Shown: piece after piece, positions 33,243-41,529 of the stretch
Layout of the letters: every line of letters starts with the position of its first letter
How positions within the stretch are numbered: the stretch's first letter is position 1
Assembly: GCF_001894785.1 (NCBI RefSeq)
Contig: NZ_BCWW01000015.1
Span: 1-44,553, forward strand
DNA: 44,553 nucleotides
Direction: 5' to 3'
From: Rhodococcoides fascians NBRC 12155 = LMG 3623
GTDB taxonomy: Bacteria; Actinomycetota; Actinomycetes; Mycobacteriales; Mycobacteriaceae
Notes under the pieces: generated by a model
What the model was told of the DNA's origin: nothing
Seen by the model: only the letters and a program-made list of their open reading frames with translations
Database searches by the model: none
Made by a program: the position numbers and the translations under genes

Positions 33243-35455
33243 GTGGATTCAACGTGACCAAGAATCCGACGACGCCCGAAGACACCGTCGCAGCTCCGTC
33301 CGACAACGACCTCGATCTCCTCGCCGCTGGTCGGCACTACAACCCGCATTCCGTGCTCGGCGCGCACCCCGTGCCCGGCGGAACAGCGATTCGTGCGCTG
33401 AAGCCCGACGCGGAAAAAGTGATCGCGCGCGTCGGGGGCGTCGATCACGAGTTGACCCACGTCGCCCACGGCCTCTTCTCTGCGCTGGTCCCGGTCGAGG
33501 ACCTGATCGATTACCGGCTCGTGGTCACCTGGCCAGGTAGGCACGTGTCCGAATCCGCCGACGGGTACCGGTTCCTACCGACCCTCGGTGAACTCGACCT
33601 GCACCTGTTCGGCGAAGGTCGCCACGAGCGGCTGTGGGACATCCTCGGAGCGCACCAGCAGTCGTACGCCACTCCCGATGGTCCCGTCACCGGCACCTCG
33701 TTCGCTGTGTGGGCCCCTGCCGCCCAGGGCGTCACGCTGGTGGGCGACTTCGACGGGTGGACCGGCCGTAGTTGGCCGATGCGCGTCCTCGGCTCCACCG
33801 GAGTCTGGGAGCTGTTCGTCCCGAACATCGAACCCGGTGCCCTGTACAAGTTCCGCGTCCACGGCTCCGACGGTTCGGTGAAGGACAAGGCCGACCCGAT
33901 GGCCTTTGCCACCGAGGTTCCGCCCTCCACCGCGTCGGTCGTGACCGCGTCGACGTACACCTGGAACGACGAGAAGTGGCTCGACACCCGAGCCGGCATC
34001 GAACCCACGCAGGCTCCGATGAGCGTCTACGAGATCCATCTGGCGTCGTGGCGACCGGGCCTGGGTTACCGGGAGCTGGCCGAGCAACTGGCCGAGTACA
34101 TCATCGAGACCGGCTTCACGCACGTGGAGTTGCTCCCCGTCGCCGAGCACCCCTTCGGCGGATCCTGGGGCTATCAGGTGACGTCCTACTACGCACCGAC
34201 GTCCAGGTTCGGCAGTCCGGACGACTTCCGGTTCTTCGTCGATCACCTGCACAGCGCCGGCATCGGCGTCATCGTCGACTGGGTCCCCGCCCACTTCCCC
34301 AAGGACGAATGGGCCCTCGCCCGCTTCGACGGTGGGCCGCTCTACGAGCACGGAGACCCGCAGCGAGGCGAGCAACTCGACTGGGGCACACTGGTTTTCG
34401 ACTTCGGCCGACGCGAGGTCCGCAACTTCCTGGTCGCGAACGCGCTCTACTGGATCGACGAATTCCACATCGACGGACTGCGCGTCGACGCCGTCGCCTC
34501 GATGCTGTACCTGGACTACTCGCGTCCCGAGGGTGGCTGGTCGCCCAACATCTACGGTGGCCGAGAAAACCTCGAAGCGGTGTCCTTCCTGCAGGAGATG
34601 AACGCCACGGTGCACAAGAAGCACCGCGGAGTCGTCACCGTCGCCGAGGAGTCGACCGCGTGGCCCGGCGTCACTCGCCCGACGAACGTCGGCGGGCTCG
34701 GCTTCAACATGAAGTGGAACATGGGGTGGATGCACGACACCCTCGGCTTCGTCGGGCGCGATCCCATCCACCGCAGCTACCACCACCACGAGATCACGTT
34801 CTCGCTCGTCTACGCGTGGAGCGAGAACTACCTGCTGCCCATCAGCCACGACGAGGTGGTGCACGGCAAGGGCACGCTGTGGACCCGCATGCCCGGGGAC
34901 GACTACGCCAAGGCCGCAGGGCTGCGCGGAATGCTTGCCTACATGTGGGCACATCCGGGCAAGCAGTTGCTGTTCATGGGCCAGGAGTTCGGTCAGACTC
35001 GCGAATGGTCCGAGGAGCGAGGCCTGGACTGGTACCAGATCGACGAGGAGCCGTTGCACCGAGGTGTGAAATCGCTTGTCGCAGATCTGAACTCGACGTA
35101 CCGGTCGCATCCGGCACTGTGGACGCTGGACACCTCGCCCAGTGGCTACTCGTGGATCGACGCCAACGACACCGAGAACAACGTGCTCAGCTTTCTGAGG
35201 TACGGCTCCGACGGTTCGGTTGTCGCGTGTATTTTCAACTTCTCCGGTTCCGAGCACGGCAGCTATCGTGTGGGACTACCGGAACCAGGCCGTTGGATCG
35301 AGATCCTCAACACCGATGCAACGGAGTACGGCGGCTCCGGAATGGGCAACCTGGGTGAAGTGACGGCAACATCGCACTCGTGGCACGGTCGACCGGCATC
35401 AGGCCAGGTTGCACTTCCCGCCAACGGGGCGATCTGGATCAAATTGGAGCAGTAG
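33239..35455 (+). CDS. glgB: 1,4-alpha-glucan branching enzyme
   Basis: 738 residues. GlgB adds alpha-1,6 branches to glucan made by GlgE. Layout is an N-terminal carbohydrate-binding domain (1-105), CBM48 (TSFAVWAPAAQGVTLVGDFDGW), a GH13 barrel (HLASWRPG, VELLPVAEHPFGGSWGYQ) with nucleophile Asp417 in LRVDAVASMLY, acid/base Glu470 in VAEESTAWPG, and ISHDEVVHGKG, then a C-terminal beta domain. The GTG overlaps the glgE stop. A second in-frame GTG at 33254 is possible. The next gene starts directly after its stop. Confidence 0.96.
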   Translation: MSGFNVTKNPTTPEDTVAAPSDNDLDLLAAGRHYNPHSVLGAHPVPGGTAIRALKPDAEKVIARVGGVDHELTHVAHGLFSALVPVEDLIDYRLVVTWPGRHVSESADGYRFLPTLGELDLHLFGEGRHERLWDILGAHQQSYATPDGPVTGTSFAVWAPAAQGVTLVGDFDGWTGRSWPMRVLGSTGVWELFVPNIEPGALYKFRVHGSDGSVKDKADPMAFATEVPPSTASVVTASTYTWNDEKWLDTRAGIEPTQAPMSVYEIHLASWRPGLGYRELAEQLAEYIIETGFTHVELLPVAEHPFGGSWGYQVTSYYAPTSRFGSPDDFRFFVDHLHSAGIGVIVDWVPAHFPKDEWALARFDGGPLYEHGDPQRGEQLDWGTLVFDFGRREVRNFLVANALYWIDEFHIDGLRVDAVASMLYLDYSRPEGGWSPNIYGGRENLEAVSFLQEMNATVHKKHRGVVTVAEESTAWPGVTRPTNVGGLGFNMKWNMGWMHDTLGFVGRDPIHRSYHHHEITFSLVYAWSENYLLPISHDEVVHGKGTLWTRMPGDDYAKAAGLRGMLAYMWAHPGKQLLFMGQEFGQTREWSEERGLDWYQIDEEPLHRGVKSLVADLNSTYRSHPALWTLDTSPSGYSWIDANDTENNVLSFLRYGSDGSVVACIFNFSGSEHGSYRVGLPEPGRWIEILNTDATEYGGSGMGNLGEVTATSHSWHGRPASGQVALPANGAIWIKLEQ

Positions 35456-36904
35456 ATGACCGGCGGCCGCAGACCACGACTTCTGGCTGCGGCCGCCACT
35501 GCAGGGTTACTACTGTTGACATCGTGCGCCGCCACCGTCGGCGGTAATGCAGTGTCGATCTACGAGAATCCGTTCACGGTCGCCGGCCTTCCGGTCACCA
35601 GCGGACCGAGCGGACCGCGTCCGGGAGTACCGGATTCGACCATCGCCGTCGAGAACGCCGAAGGCACCGACTCGGACATCCTGGCAACCAACGCGATCGA
35701 CGACATCCAGCAGTTCTGGGCCGAGCAGTATCCGGCCCTGTTCAAGGGCTCGTTCACGCCAGTCACGACATTGACCTCGTGGGATGCGTCGGAGGACGAG
35801 GGATCCGGCATCCGGTTCTGTGGAGACAGAACCGGTGGAGTCCCCAATGCCGCGTACTGCACCCGCGACGACTCGATCGGGTGGGACCGCACCATTCTGC
35901 TTCCGGCGTTGATCGACGCGTTCGGGCCGATGTCGGTGGTCATGGTGATCGCGCACGAATACGGCCACGCGATCCAGCATCAGTCGGGACTCGTCGGCGA
36001 CGACACCCCGACCATCGTGGCCGAGCAGCAAGCCGACTGTTTCGCCGGCGCATTCATCCGCCATGTCGCAGAAGGCGATTCGCCGCACTTCACCATCAAC
36101 ACCTCGGATGGGCTCAACGGTGTTCTCGCTGCGACTGTCGCGGTGCGCGACGTGGACCCCAACGATCCCGAATCGGTACACGGGTCCGCATTCGAGCGCG
36201 TCACGGCAGTGCAGATCGGATTCAGGGACGGCGCGGCAACCTGCACACGCATCGACGAGGCCGAAATCGATTCACGCCGAGCGTCGTTGCCGCAGAAGTT
36301 CGACAGCGCCGACGAATCCGGTGAGCTACCGGTCACCGAGGACTCCCTGGGCGCATTCACGCGATCGTTCGAGACGGCGCTTCCCGTCGCCGATCCGCCG
36401 ACCGTGGACTACTCGGGATCGGACACCGGGTGCACCGACGCCGAGGACACCTCTCCGGTGTCGTACTGCCCGTCGACCAACACCATCGGTGTCGATGTGG
36501 AGGACCTGGCCGAAATAGGGCAACCCGAGACACCTCAGCGCGGAGACATCCTGCCACTCAACGTATCCGGTGACTACAGCGCGTACGTACTGTTCGCGTC
36601 TCGCTACACCCTCGCAGTACAGAAGGAAGCGGGCCAGACGCTCGACGACCCGCAGACCGCACTTCGATCCGCATGCCTGTCCGGAGTCATCACCGCAGCG
36701 TTGAGCGCCGAATCCAACGAGGCCGCTCTCGAAATCCGGCTCTCTCCCGGCGATCTCGACGAGGCCGTCTCCGGTCTACTCAGCGACGGATTGGCCGCCA
36801 GCGACGTCAACGGAACGACGCTGCCGTCCGGCTTCTCCCGAGTCGACGCTTTCCGCTCGGGAGTTCTTGGCGGCAAACCCCTGTGCGATTCGCGCTACAG
36901 CTGA
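35456..36904 (+). CDS. Lipoprotein zinc metallopeptidase
   Basis: 482 residues. The signal peptide ends in a lipobox, LLLLTSC, with Cys24 as the lipid anchor, so the protein sits on the outer face of the membrane. The neutral zinc metallopeptidase domain has VIAHEYGHAIQHQ (His167, Glu168, His171) and a downstream EQQAD (Glu190) as third ligand. Pairs of cysteines elsewhere suggest disulfides. The ATG begins immediately after the glgB stop (TAGATG), with GGAG upstream, so it is the third gene of the glgE-glgB operon. It resembles mycobacterial LpqM-type lipoprotein peptidases. A role in glucan metabolism is not obvious. Confidence 0.88.
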   Translation: MTGGRRPRLLAAAATAGLLLLTSCAATVGGNAVSIYENPFTVAGLPVTSGPSGPRPGVPDSTIAVENAEGTDSDILATNAIDDIQQFWAEQYPALFKGSFTPVTTLTSWDASEDEGSGIRFCGDRTGGVPNAAYCTRDDSIGWDRTILLPALIDAFGPMSVVMVIAHEYGHAIQHQSGLVGDDTPTIVAEQQADCFAGAFIRHVAEGDSPHFTINTSDGLNGVLAATVAVRDVDPNDPESVHGSAFERVTAVQIGFRDGAATCTRIDEAEIDSRRASLPQKFDSADESGELPVTEDSLGAFTRSFETALPVADPPTVDYSGSDTGCTDAEDTSPVSYCPSTNTIGVDVEDLAEIGQPETPQRGDILPLNVSGDYSAYVLFASRYTLAVQKEAGQTLDDPQTALRSACLSGVITAALSAESNEAALEIRLSPGDLDEAVSGLLSDGLAASDVNGTTLPSGFSRVDAFRSGVLGGKPLCDSRYS

Positions 36905-36909
36905 GGGAT

Positions 36910-37857
36910 TCAGTACAGAGCGGACGCGAGTTTACGACGCGCCGAGACCACCAGAGGATCGGCGGCGTCGAACAACTCGAACAGCTCCAGTAGGCGGGTA
37001 CGCAGGGCCGTGCGGTCGTCCCCTGCACTGATCTTGATTCCGTCGATGAGCCGTGCGAAAGCCTGTTCCGGCTGCTGCCCGGCCATCTCCGCGTCGGCCG
37101 CATCGATGCGGGCCTGGACATTATTGGGATCGGCGTCGGCCACCTCGACGGCATCGGGTGCAACGTTCTGCACCCGAGCCAAGAACTTGACCTGACGCAG
37201 CGCGGCGACGGCGTCGGTGTTCTTCGGCTCGGCGTCGATGATGGCCTGATACGCCGCCGCTGCCTTGTCGAAGTCCCCCTCGTCGATCGCCTCTTCCGCA
37301 GCGACGATGCGCGGGTCCTCGACCTCCGGTTCCGGTTCGGCGGCGGGAGCCGACCCGGGTGGACCGGACAGCTTTCCGGCGGTTGCCTGCTCGACGGCCT
37401 GCAGCCACTGACGCAACTGCTCGTCGGATTGCGTGCCCTGGAAATCGGCAAGCGGTTGCCCACCCGCGACGGCAACCACCGTGGGAATGGCCTGCACGCC
37501 GAATGCCTGCGCGATCTGCGGATTCGAGTCGACATCGACGCGGGCATGTATCCACGTGCCGCCGGCCTCGACGGCAAGTTGCCCGAGCTGACGCGTCAAC
37601 GCCTGGGACTGCGGCGACCGAGCCGATCCCACGTCGACGATGACCGGTACCTGCATCGATCGCTGCAGAACCTCGGCTTCGAAATTGGCCGTGGTCACGT
37701 CGACGATCGGAGCCAACCCTCCCGCATCGCCACTGGCTTCGGCAGCGGGAGAAGGTGCCGGACGGTCCTTGAGAACGGACAGGTCGACGGCTCCGGCAAT
37801 GGATGCGGGGACGGCGGCCGACGGGCGGACAGGAGGACGGGAACCGGGTCGAGTCAC
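36910..37857 (-). CDS. Thioredoxin-fold/TPR co-chaperone without CXXC (CnoX/YbbN-like)
   Basis: 315 residues. After a proline-rich N-terminus (1-50) comes a thioredoxin domain (52-165: VDVTTANFEAEVL, GTWIHARVDVDSNPQIAQAFGVQAIPTVVAV). At the position of the CGPC active site the sequence is SPQS (81-84), so it cannot do dithiol chemistry. A linker and TPR-like helices follow (DFDKAAAAYQAIIDAEPKN, PEQAFARLIDGI). This is the CnoX/YbbN layout of chaperedoxins that pass clients to chaperones. GTG 37857 is the only reasonable start. Counterpart of Rv1324. It converges on the metallopeptidase gene with a 5-base gap. Confidence 0.87.
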   Translation of the reverse strand: MTRPGSRPPVRPSAAVPASIAGAVDLSVLKDRPAPSPAAEASGDAGGLAPIVDVTTANFEAEVLQRSMQVPVIVDVGSARSPQSQALTRQLGQLAVEAGGTWIHARVDVDSNPQIAQAFGVQAIPTVVAVAGGQPLADFQGTQSDEQLRQWLQAVEQATAGKLSGPPGSAPAAEPEPEVEDPRIVAAEEAIDEGDFDKAAAAYQAIIDAEPKNTDAVAALRQVKFLARVQNVAPDAVEVADADPNNVQARIDAADAEMAGQQPEQAFARLIDGIKISAGDDRTALRTRLLELFELFDAADPLVVSARRKLASALY

Positions 37858-37904
37858 GTCCTACAGTTTGTCACTAACGCGATGCGTCATCCACTGGCGG
37901 GCGG

Positions 37905-38267
37905 TCAGGACGGAACCTTCGCGTCGGCTGTGGGTCGGCCGGTGCTCAGCTCGGCAAGGCGTCCGGTACGCACGGCCCAGATTTCGAAGACCACGGTGCC
38001 GAACGGCGGGAATGCCGCGACCAGCGCCAGCAGCGTGGCCTTGATGTCCCACTTGAGCTTCACCGCCGTCAGGACGGCAACGGCAAGGTACACGATGAAC
38101 ACCGCACCGTGGATGGGCCCGAAGATCTTCACGCCGATTTCGTTGCCGTCGGCCGGCAGGTACTTGAACGCCATGCCGACCAGTAGTCCGAGCCAGGTGA
38201 ACGCTTCGAGCACGGCAATGAAACGGAAGCGTTTGGCCGTGCTGCTCAGGTCGAAGAAATTCGTCAT
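37905..38267 (-). CDS. DUF3817 membrane protein, second copy
   Basis: 120 residues. Three or four membrane helices (FIAVLEAFTWLGLLVGMAFKYL, GPIHGAVFIVYLAVAVLTAV, ATLLALVAAFPPFGTVVFEIW) with the family signature PIHGAVFIVYL, paralogous to the protein at 18778-19131. Start ATG 38267. It lies 34 bases after the thiolase terminator hairpin on the same strand and 47 bases before the thioredoxin-like gene. Function unknown. Confidence 0.88.
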   Translation of the reverse strand: MTNFFDLSSTAKRFRFIAVLEAFTWLGLLVGMAFKYLPADGNEIGVKIFGPIHGAVFIVYLAVAVLTAVKLKWDIKATLLALVAAFPPFGTVVFEIWAVRTGRLAELSTGRPTADAKVPS

Positions 38268-38301
38268 GCCCGCTATTGTGCCCGGTTTGCTACGACAGAA
38301 C

Positions 38302-38337
38302 GTAGTGGCTCTGGTCTCATCGGACCAGAGCCACTAC
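38302..38337 (-). terminator. Hairpin terminator after the thiolase gene
   Basis: GTAGTGGCTCTGGTC (38302-38316) pairs perfectly over 15 bp with 38323-38337 around a 6-base loop. It begins 4 bases beyond the thiolase stop. There is no T-run, as is common for actinobacterial terminators. Confidence 0.75.
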
Positions 38338-38341
38338 CGAC

Positions 38342-39532
38342 TCAGTTCTTCGGGACTCGAACGATGAGCGCGTCGCCCTGTCCGCCGCCGCCGCACAATG
38401 CTGCGGCGCCCACTCCGCCACCTCGCCGCTGCAGCTCGAGAGCCAGGTGCAGTGCGATGCGAGCGCCCGACATTCCGAGGGGATGGCCGATCGAAATCGC
38501 CCCGCCGTTGACGTTGACGATCTCCGGGTCGATGCCGAGCTCACGGGTCGACGCGATTCCGACCGCCGCGAACGCCTCGTTGATCTCGACGACGTCGAGG
38601 TCCTTCGGGTCGATGCCTTCCTTCGCGCAGGCCTTGGCGATGGCGCGAGCGGGCTGCGACTGCAGGGTGGAGTCGGGGCCGGCCACCACACCGTGCGCGC
38701 CGATCTCGGCGAGCCAAGTCAATCCGAGCGACTCGGCCTTGTCCTTGCTCATCACGACGACGGCAGCGGCACCGTCGGAAATCTGCGACGCGGATCCGGC
38801 TGTGACCGTGCCCGCCTTGTCGAACGCGGGGCGAAGCTTGCCGAGGGAATCGACCGTGGTGTCGGCCCGGATTCCTTCGTCGGCAGTGAACTGGACGGGT
38901 TCGCCCTTGCGCTGCGGGATCGACACGGGCACTACCTCGTCGTCGAAGACACCGTTCTTCCACGCCGCGGCAGCCTTCTGATGCGATCCGGCCGCGAAGG
39001 TGTCCTGCTCCTCACGGCTGATCGCCTCCGAGCTCTGATTGCGCTGCTCGGTCAGCGCACCCATGGCCTGATCGGTGAAGATGTCGTACAAGCCGTCGTA
39101 TGCGAGGTGGTCGCGCATGGTGACATCGCCGTACTTGAATCCCGCCCGCGACTTCTCCAGCATGTGCGGTGCCTGGGTCATCGATTCCTGGCCGCCGGCG
39201 ACGACGATCTCGAACTCCCCCGCGCGAATGAGCTGGTCAGCGAGCGCGATGGCATCGACGCCGGAGAGACACACCTTGTTGATGGTCAGGGCCGGAACGG
39301 TCATCGGGATACCCGCAGCGACGGCGGCCTGTCGGGCCGGGATCTGCCCGGCACCCGCAGTGAGGACCTGGCCCATGATGACGTAGTCGACCTGATCCGG
39401 AGCGACGCCGGCCTTTTCGAGTGCGCCCTTGATGGCAATTCCGCCGAGGTCGGAACCCGAGAAGTCCTTGAGCGCACCCGAGAAGCGCCCGACGGGCGTA
39501 CGAGCACCGGCGACGATGACTGTTGTGGTCAC
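38342..39532 (-). CDS. fadA4: Acetyl-CoA acetyltransferase (thiolase)
   Basis: 396 residues, full length for a biosynthetic-type thiolase. It condenses or cleaves acetoacetyl-CoA. Catalytic residues are Cys88 in NKVCLSGVDA, the EINEAFAA segment, His in GGAISIGHPLGMSGAR, and the second Cys in CGGGGQGDA. GTG 39532 has GGAGG at a 5-base spacing, unlike its leaderless neighbours. It diverges from the methylmalonyl-CoA epimerase gene. The symbol follows the syntenic mycobacterial gene (Rv1323). Confidence 0.94.
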   Translation of the reverse strand: MTTTVIVAGARTPVGRFSGALKDFSGSDLGGIAIKGALEKAGVAPDQVDYVIMGQVLTAGAGQIPARQAAVAAGIPMTVPALTINKVCLSGVDAIALADQLIRAGEFEIVVAGGQESMTQAPHMLEKSRAGFKYGDVTMRDHLAYDGLYDIFTDQAMGALTEQRNQSSEAISREEQDTFAAGSHQKAAAAWKNGVFDDEVVPVSIPQRKGEPVQFTADEGIRADTTVDSLGKLRPAFDKAGTVTAGSASQISDGAAAVVVMSKDKAESLGLTWLAEIGAHGVVAGPDSTLQSQPARAIAKACAKEGIDPKDLDVVEINEAFAAVGIASTRELGIDPEIVNVNGGAISIGHPLGMSGARIALHLALELQRRGGGVGAAALCGGGGQGDALIVRVPKN

Positions 39533-39630
39533 GATTTCCTCCGAAAGTGTGAAGACGGCCTTGTCGAGATCAACGCTCGCCAGGCTCCTACCGATACCAG
39601 CCTGGCGGAACACCGGGACGCAGCTGACGC

Positions 39631-39636
39631 TAACGT
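39631..39636 (+). promoter_or_regulatory. -10 element of leaderless mce
   Basis: TAACGT, 7 bases, then ATG at 39644. Confidence 0.6.
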
Positions 39637-39643
39637 CTTGTCC

Positions 39644-40120
39644 ATGACCTCCAGCACGCAGTCTTACACGGGTGCCCCACTCCGCTCCGACCTGGTGACG
39701 GCTATCGACCACGTCGGTGTCGCGGTACCCGATCTCGATGCCGCAATCGCCTGGTACACCGACCACCTGGGGATGGTTGCGGTGCACGAGGAAGTCAACG
39801 AGGAACAGGGCGTGCGCGAGGCGATGCTCTCGTTCCCCGGGGCAGGCGAAAAGTCGGCAGCACTGCAGTTGCTCGCGCCCATCGACGAATCCTCGACCAT
39901 CGCGAAGTTCATCGACCGAAACGGCCCCGGACTCCAACAGTTGGCGTATCGGGTCACCGACATCGAGGAGATCTCCTCCGAGTTGCGCGCCCGCGGCGTT
40001 CGGTTGCTCTACGACGCCCCCCGCCGCGGTACGGCCGATTCGCGTATCAACTTCGTCCACCCCAAGGACGCAGGCGGAGTACTGATCGAACTGGTCGAAC
40101 CGAACCACAACGCGCACTGA
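39644..40120 (+). CDS. mce: Methylmalonyl-CoA epimerase
   Basis: 158 residues of the vicinal oxygen chelate fold. It interconverts (2R)- and (2S)-methylmalonyl-CoA in propionate metabolism. Metal ligands: AIDHVGVAVPDL (His), LLAPIDESST region, and NFVHPKDAGGVLIELVEP with His and Glu; the two beta-alpha-beta-beta-beta modules are evident. Counterpart of Rv1322A. ATG start with a TANNNT box 7 bases upstream and no ribosome site. Follows the divergent thiolase gene across 111 bases and precedes the coiled-coil gene. Confidence 0.93.
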   Translation: MTSSTQSYTGAPLRSDLVTAIDHVGVAVPDLDAAIAWYTDHLGMVAVHEEVNEEQGVREAMLSFPGAGEKSAALQLLAPIDESSTIAKFIDRNGPGLQQLAYRVTDIEEISSELRARGVRLLYDAPRRGTADSRINFVHPKDAGGVLIELVEPNHNAH

Positions 40121-40166
40121 CCGAACTCGGTGATTACGCCGTATGGCTCTCCACTTGACTCACCGG

Positions 40167-40172
40167 TAAATT
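40167..40172 (+). promoter_or_regulatory. -10 element of leaderless DivIVA-like gene
   Basis: TAAATT, 7 bases, then ATG at 40180. An in-frame TTG at 40171 lies within the box and is rejected as the start. Confidence 0.6.
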
Positions 40173-40179
40173 GACGGCC

Positions 40180-41142
40180 ATGGCCATCGATCATGAACGC
40201 ACTTCCACGGTGCAACTTCCCTTTTCCATCGTTCGGAAGGGGTTCGATCGCGACGAAGTCACCAACTACTTCGAGCGATTCGACGCCGAATTACGGCTGA
40301 CGACGGCCGACCGTGATGCCGCCGCGGCACAGGCGCGTGATCTGGCCAAGCAACTCGACGACGCTCGCGACGAGATCGACGAACTGCGCAAGGACATCGA
40401 CCGTCTCTCGGTGCCGCCGACCACCGCGGAAGGCATGAGCGATCGCATCTCCCGCATGTTGCGACTGGCGTCCGACGAGGCCTCCGAGGTTCGCGCGAAG
40501 GCGCACGCGGAGTCCGAGGAGATGATCTCGGTTGCGCAGCAGGAGAGCACTCGCCTGCGAAGCCGTCACGAATCGTTGGTCGCAGAACTCGAGGAGCGCC
40601 GCACGGCACTCGAAACCGAGCACGAGCAGACCATGGCGCAGGCACGCACCGAGGCTGCGCGCGTCGTCGAGGCCGCACAGGCAGAGCGCGACAAGCTGGC
40701 TGCCGAGTCCGAGGCCAAGCGCGCCGAGGTTCAGGAAGACTTCGAGATCACGATGGCCGAGCGCCGCACCAAGGTGCTCACCGCGCTCGAAGAACTGGAA
40801 GCGTCGAGCAAGGCCGATGCTGCTCGCCGTATCGAAGAGGCGACGACCGAGGCCGCACGCCGGCTGCAGTCCGCCAGCGAACAAGCCGAGCGGCGCATCG
40901 CGCACTCGAAGGAATTGGCCGAGGAGCTGCGCGTGCTGCGAAGTCGCGTCCTCGCTCAGCTACTGGGTATCCGGGGCCAGCTCGATTCGGTACCGGCCAT
41001 GCTGGCCTCGGTCAACCGCGAAAGCGAGTTACTGGACAACCCCGACCCGACGGCCATCCTCAAGAAAGAAGAAGAGAAGGCTGCGGCGAAGGCCGAGAAG
41101 GACAACGACGAAGAGAAGGAATCCGCCGACTCGGCGTCCTGA
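40180..41142 (+). CDS. DivIVA-like coiled-coil protein
   Basis: 320 residues. The N-terminus has a DivIVA-type module (PFSIVRKGFDRDEVTNYFE, residues 14-32) followed by an almost unbroken coiled coil from about 35 to 270, rich in Ala, Glu and Arg with heptad spacing. It ends in a highly charged Lys/Glu/Asp tail (ILKKEEEKAAAKAEKDNDEE). Wag31/DivIVA proteins organise polar growth in Actinobacteria, but the main Wag31 is normally encoded in the ftsZ region. This is therefore a second coiled-coil protein of the type, and its role at the pole or in the cytoplasm is inference. Confidence 0.8.
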   Translation: MAIDHERTSTVQLPFSIVRKGFDRDEVTNYFERFDAELRLTTADRDAAAAQARDLAKQLDDARDEIDELRKDIDRLSVPPTTAEGMSDRISRMLRLASDEASEVRAKAHAESEEMISVAQQESTRLRSRHESLVAELEERRTALETEHEQTMAQARTEAARVVEAAQAERDKLAAESEAKRAEVQEDFEITMAERRTKVLTALEELEASSKADAARRIEEATTEAARRLQSASEQAERRIAHSKELAEELRVLRSRVLAQLLGIRGQLDSVPAMLASVNRESELLDNPDPTAILKKEEEKAAAKAEKDNDEEKESADSAS

Positions 41143-41158
41143 CTCGCAGCACACGCTC

Positions 41159-41194
41159 GGCCTCCCCCCGCTAGGACCATCTACGGGTGAGGCC
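41159..41194. terminator. Possible terminator between convergent genes
   Basis: GGCCTC (41159-41164) pairs with GAGGCC (41189-41194), with an inner CCCG/CGGG. It sits after the coiled-coil gene and overlaps the 3' end of the convergent zinc-ribbon gene. Confidence 0.45.
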
Positions 41195-41488
41195 TCGCGT
41201 GTTTCTGCCGCTCCAACACCCGGTGTGCCAATGTCTGCGGTTGTCGGCTCCCCCGAAGTCGTCCGACGGCCACGCCACGATGTGGGCGACCCCTGGCCGT
41301 ACCTCGTGATCGCAGCCCGGGCAACGGTAGGTCTTGACGGCCTTGGCTCCGGGAATCATCCGCGTCGTGTACGTGTCCCCGTCAGGACCCACCTCGACGC
41401 GATTGCCGCCCAGGACGGAATCGGTAGCCGGGCCGAGACTGCTCGGACCACTCCGACTCGCTTTGCGGGGCTGATTGCGACGAGGCAC
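41171..41488 (-). CDS. Small zinc-ribbon-like protein, unknown
   Basis: 105 residues beginning MPRRNQPRKASRSGPSSL. The basic N-terminus precedes KTYRCPGCDHEVRPGVAHIVAW, a CxxC pair, and RRHWHTGCW with a further His and Cys, a plausible single zinc site. Actinobacterial homologues carry the uninformative label ATP/GTP-binding protein, which nothing here supports. GTG 41488 is set by a TANNNT box exactly 6 bases upstream. It lies 41 bases after nucS on the same strand. A nucleic-acid-binding role is possible but unproven. Confidence 0.75.
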   Translation of the reverse strand: MPRRNQPRKASRSGPSSLGPATDSVLGGNRVEVGPDGDTYTTRMIPGAKAVKTYRCPGCDHEVRPGVAHIVAWPSDDFGGADNRRHWHTGCWSGRNTRGLTRRWS

Positions 41489-41494
41489 GCATCC

Positions 41495-41500
41495 AGTGTA
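41495..41500 (-). promoter_or_regulatory. -10 element of leaderless zinc-ribbon gene
   Basis: Minus-strand TACACT, 6 bases, then GTG at 41488. Confidence 0.6.
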
Positions 41501-41529
41501 GAGAATCGCGCCGCTTCGACAGAACGACG

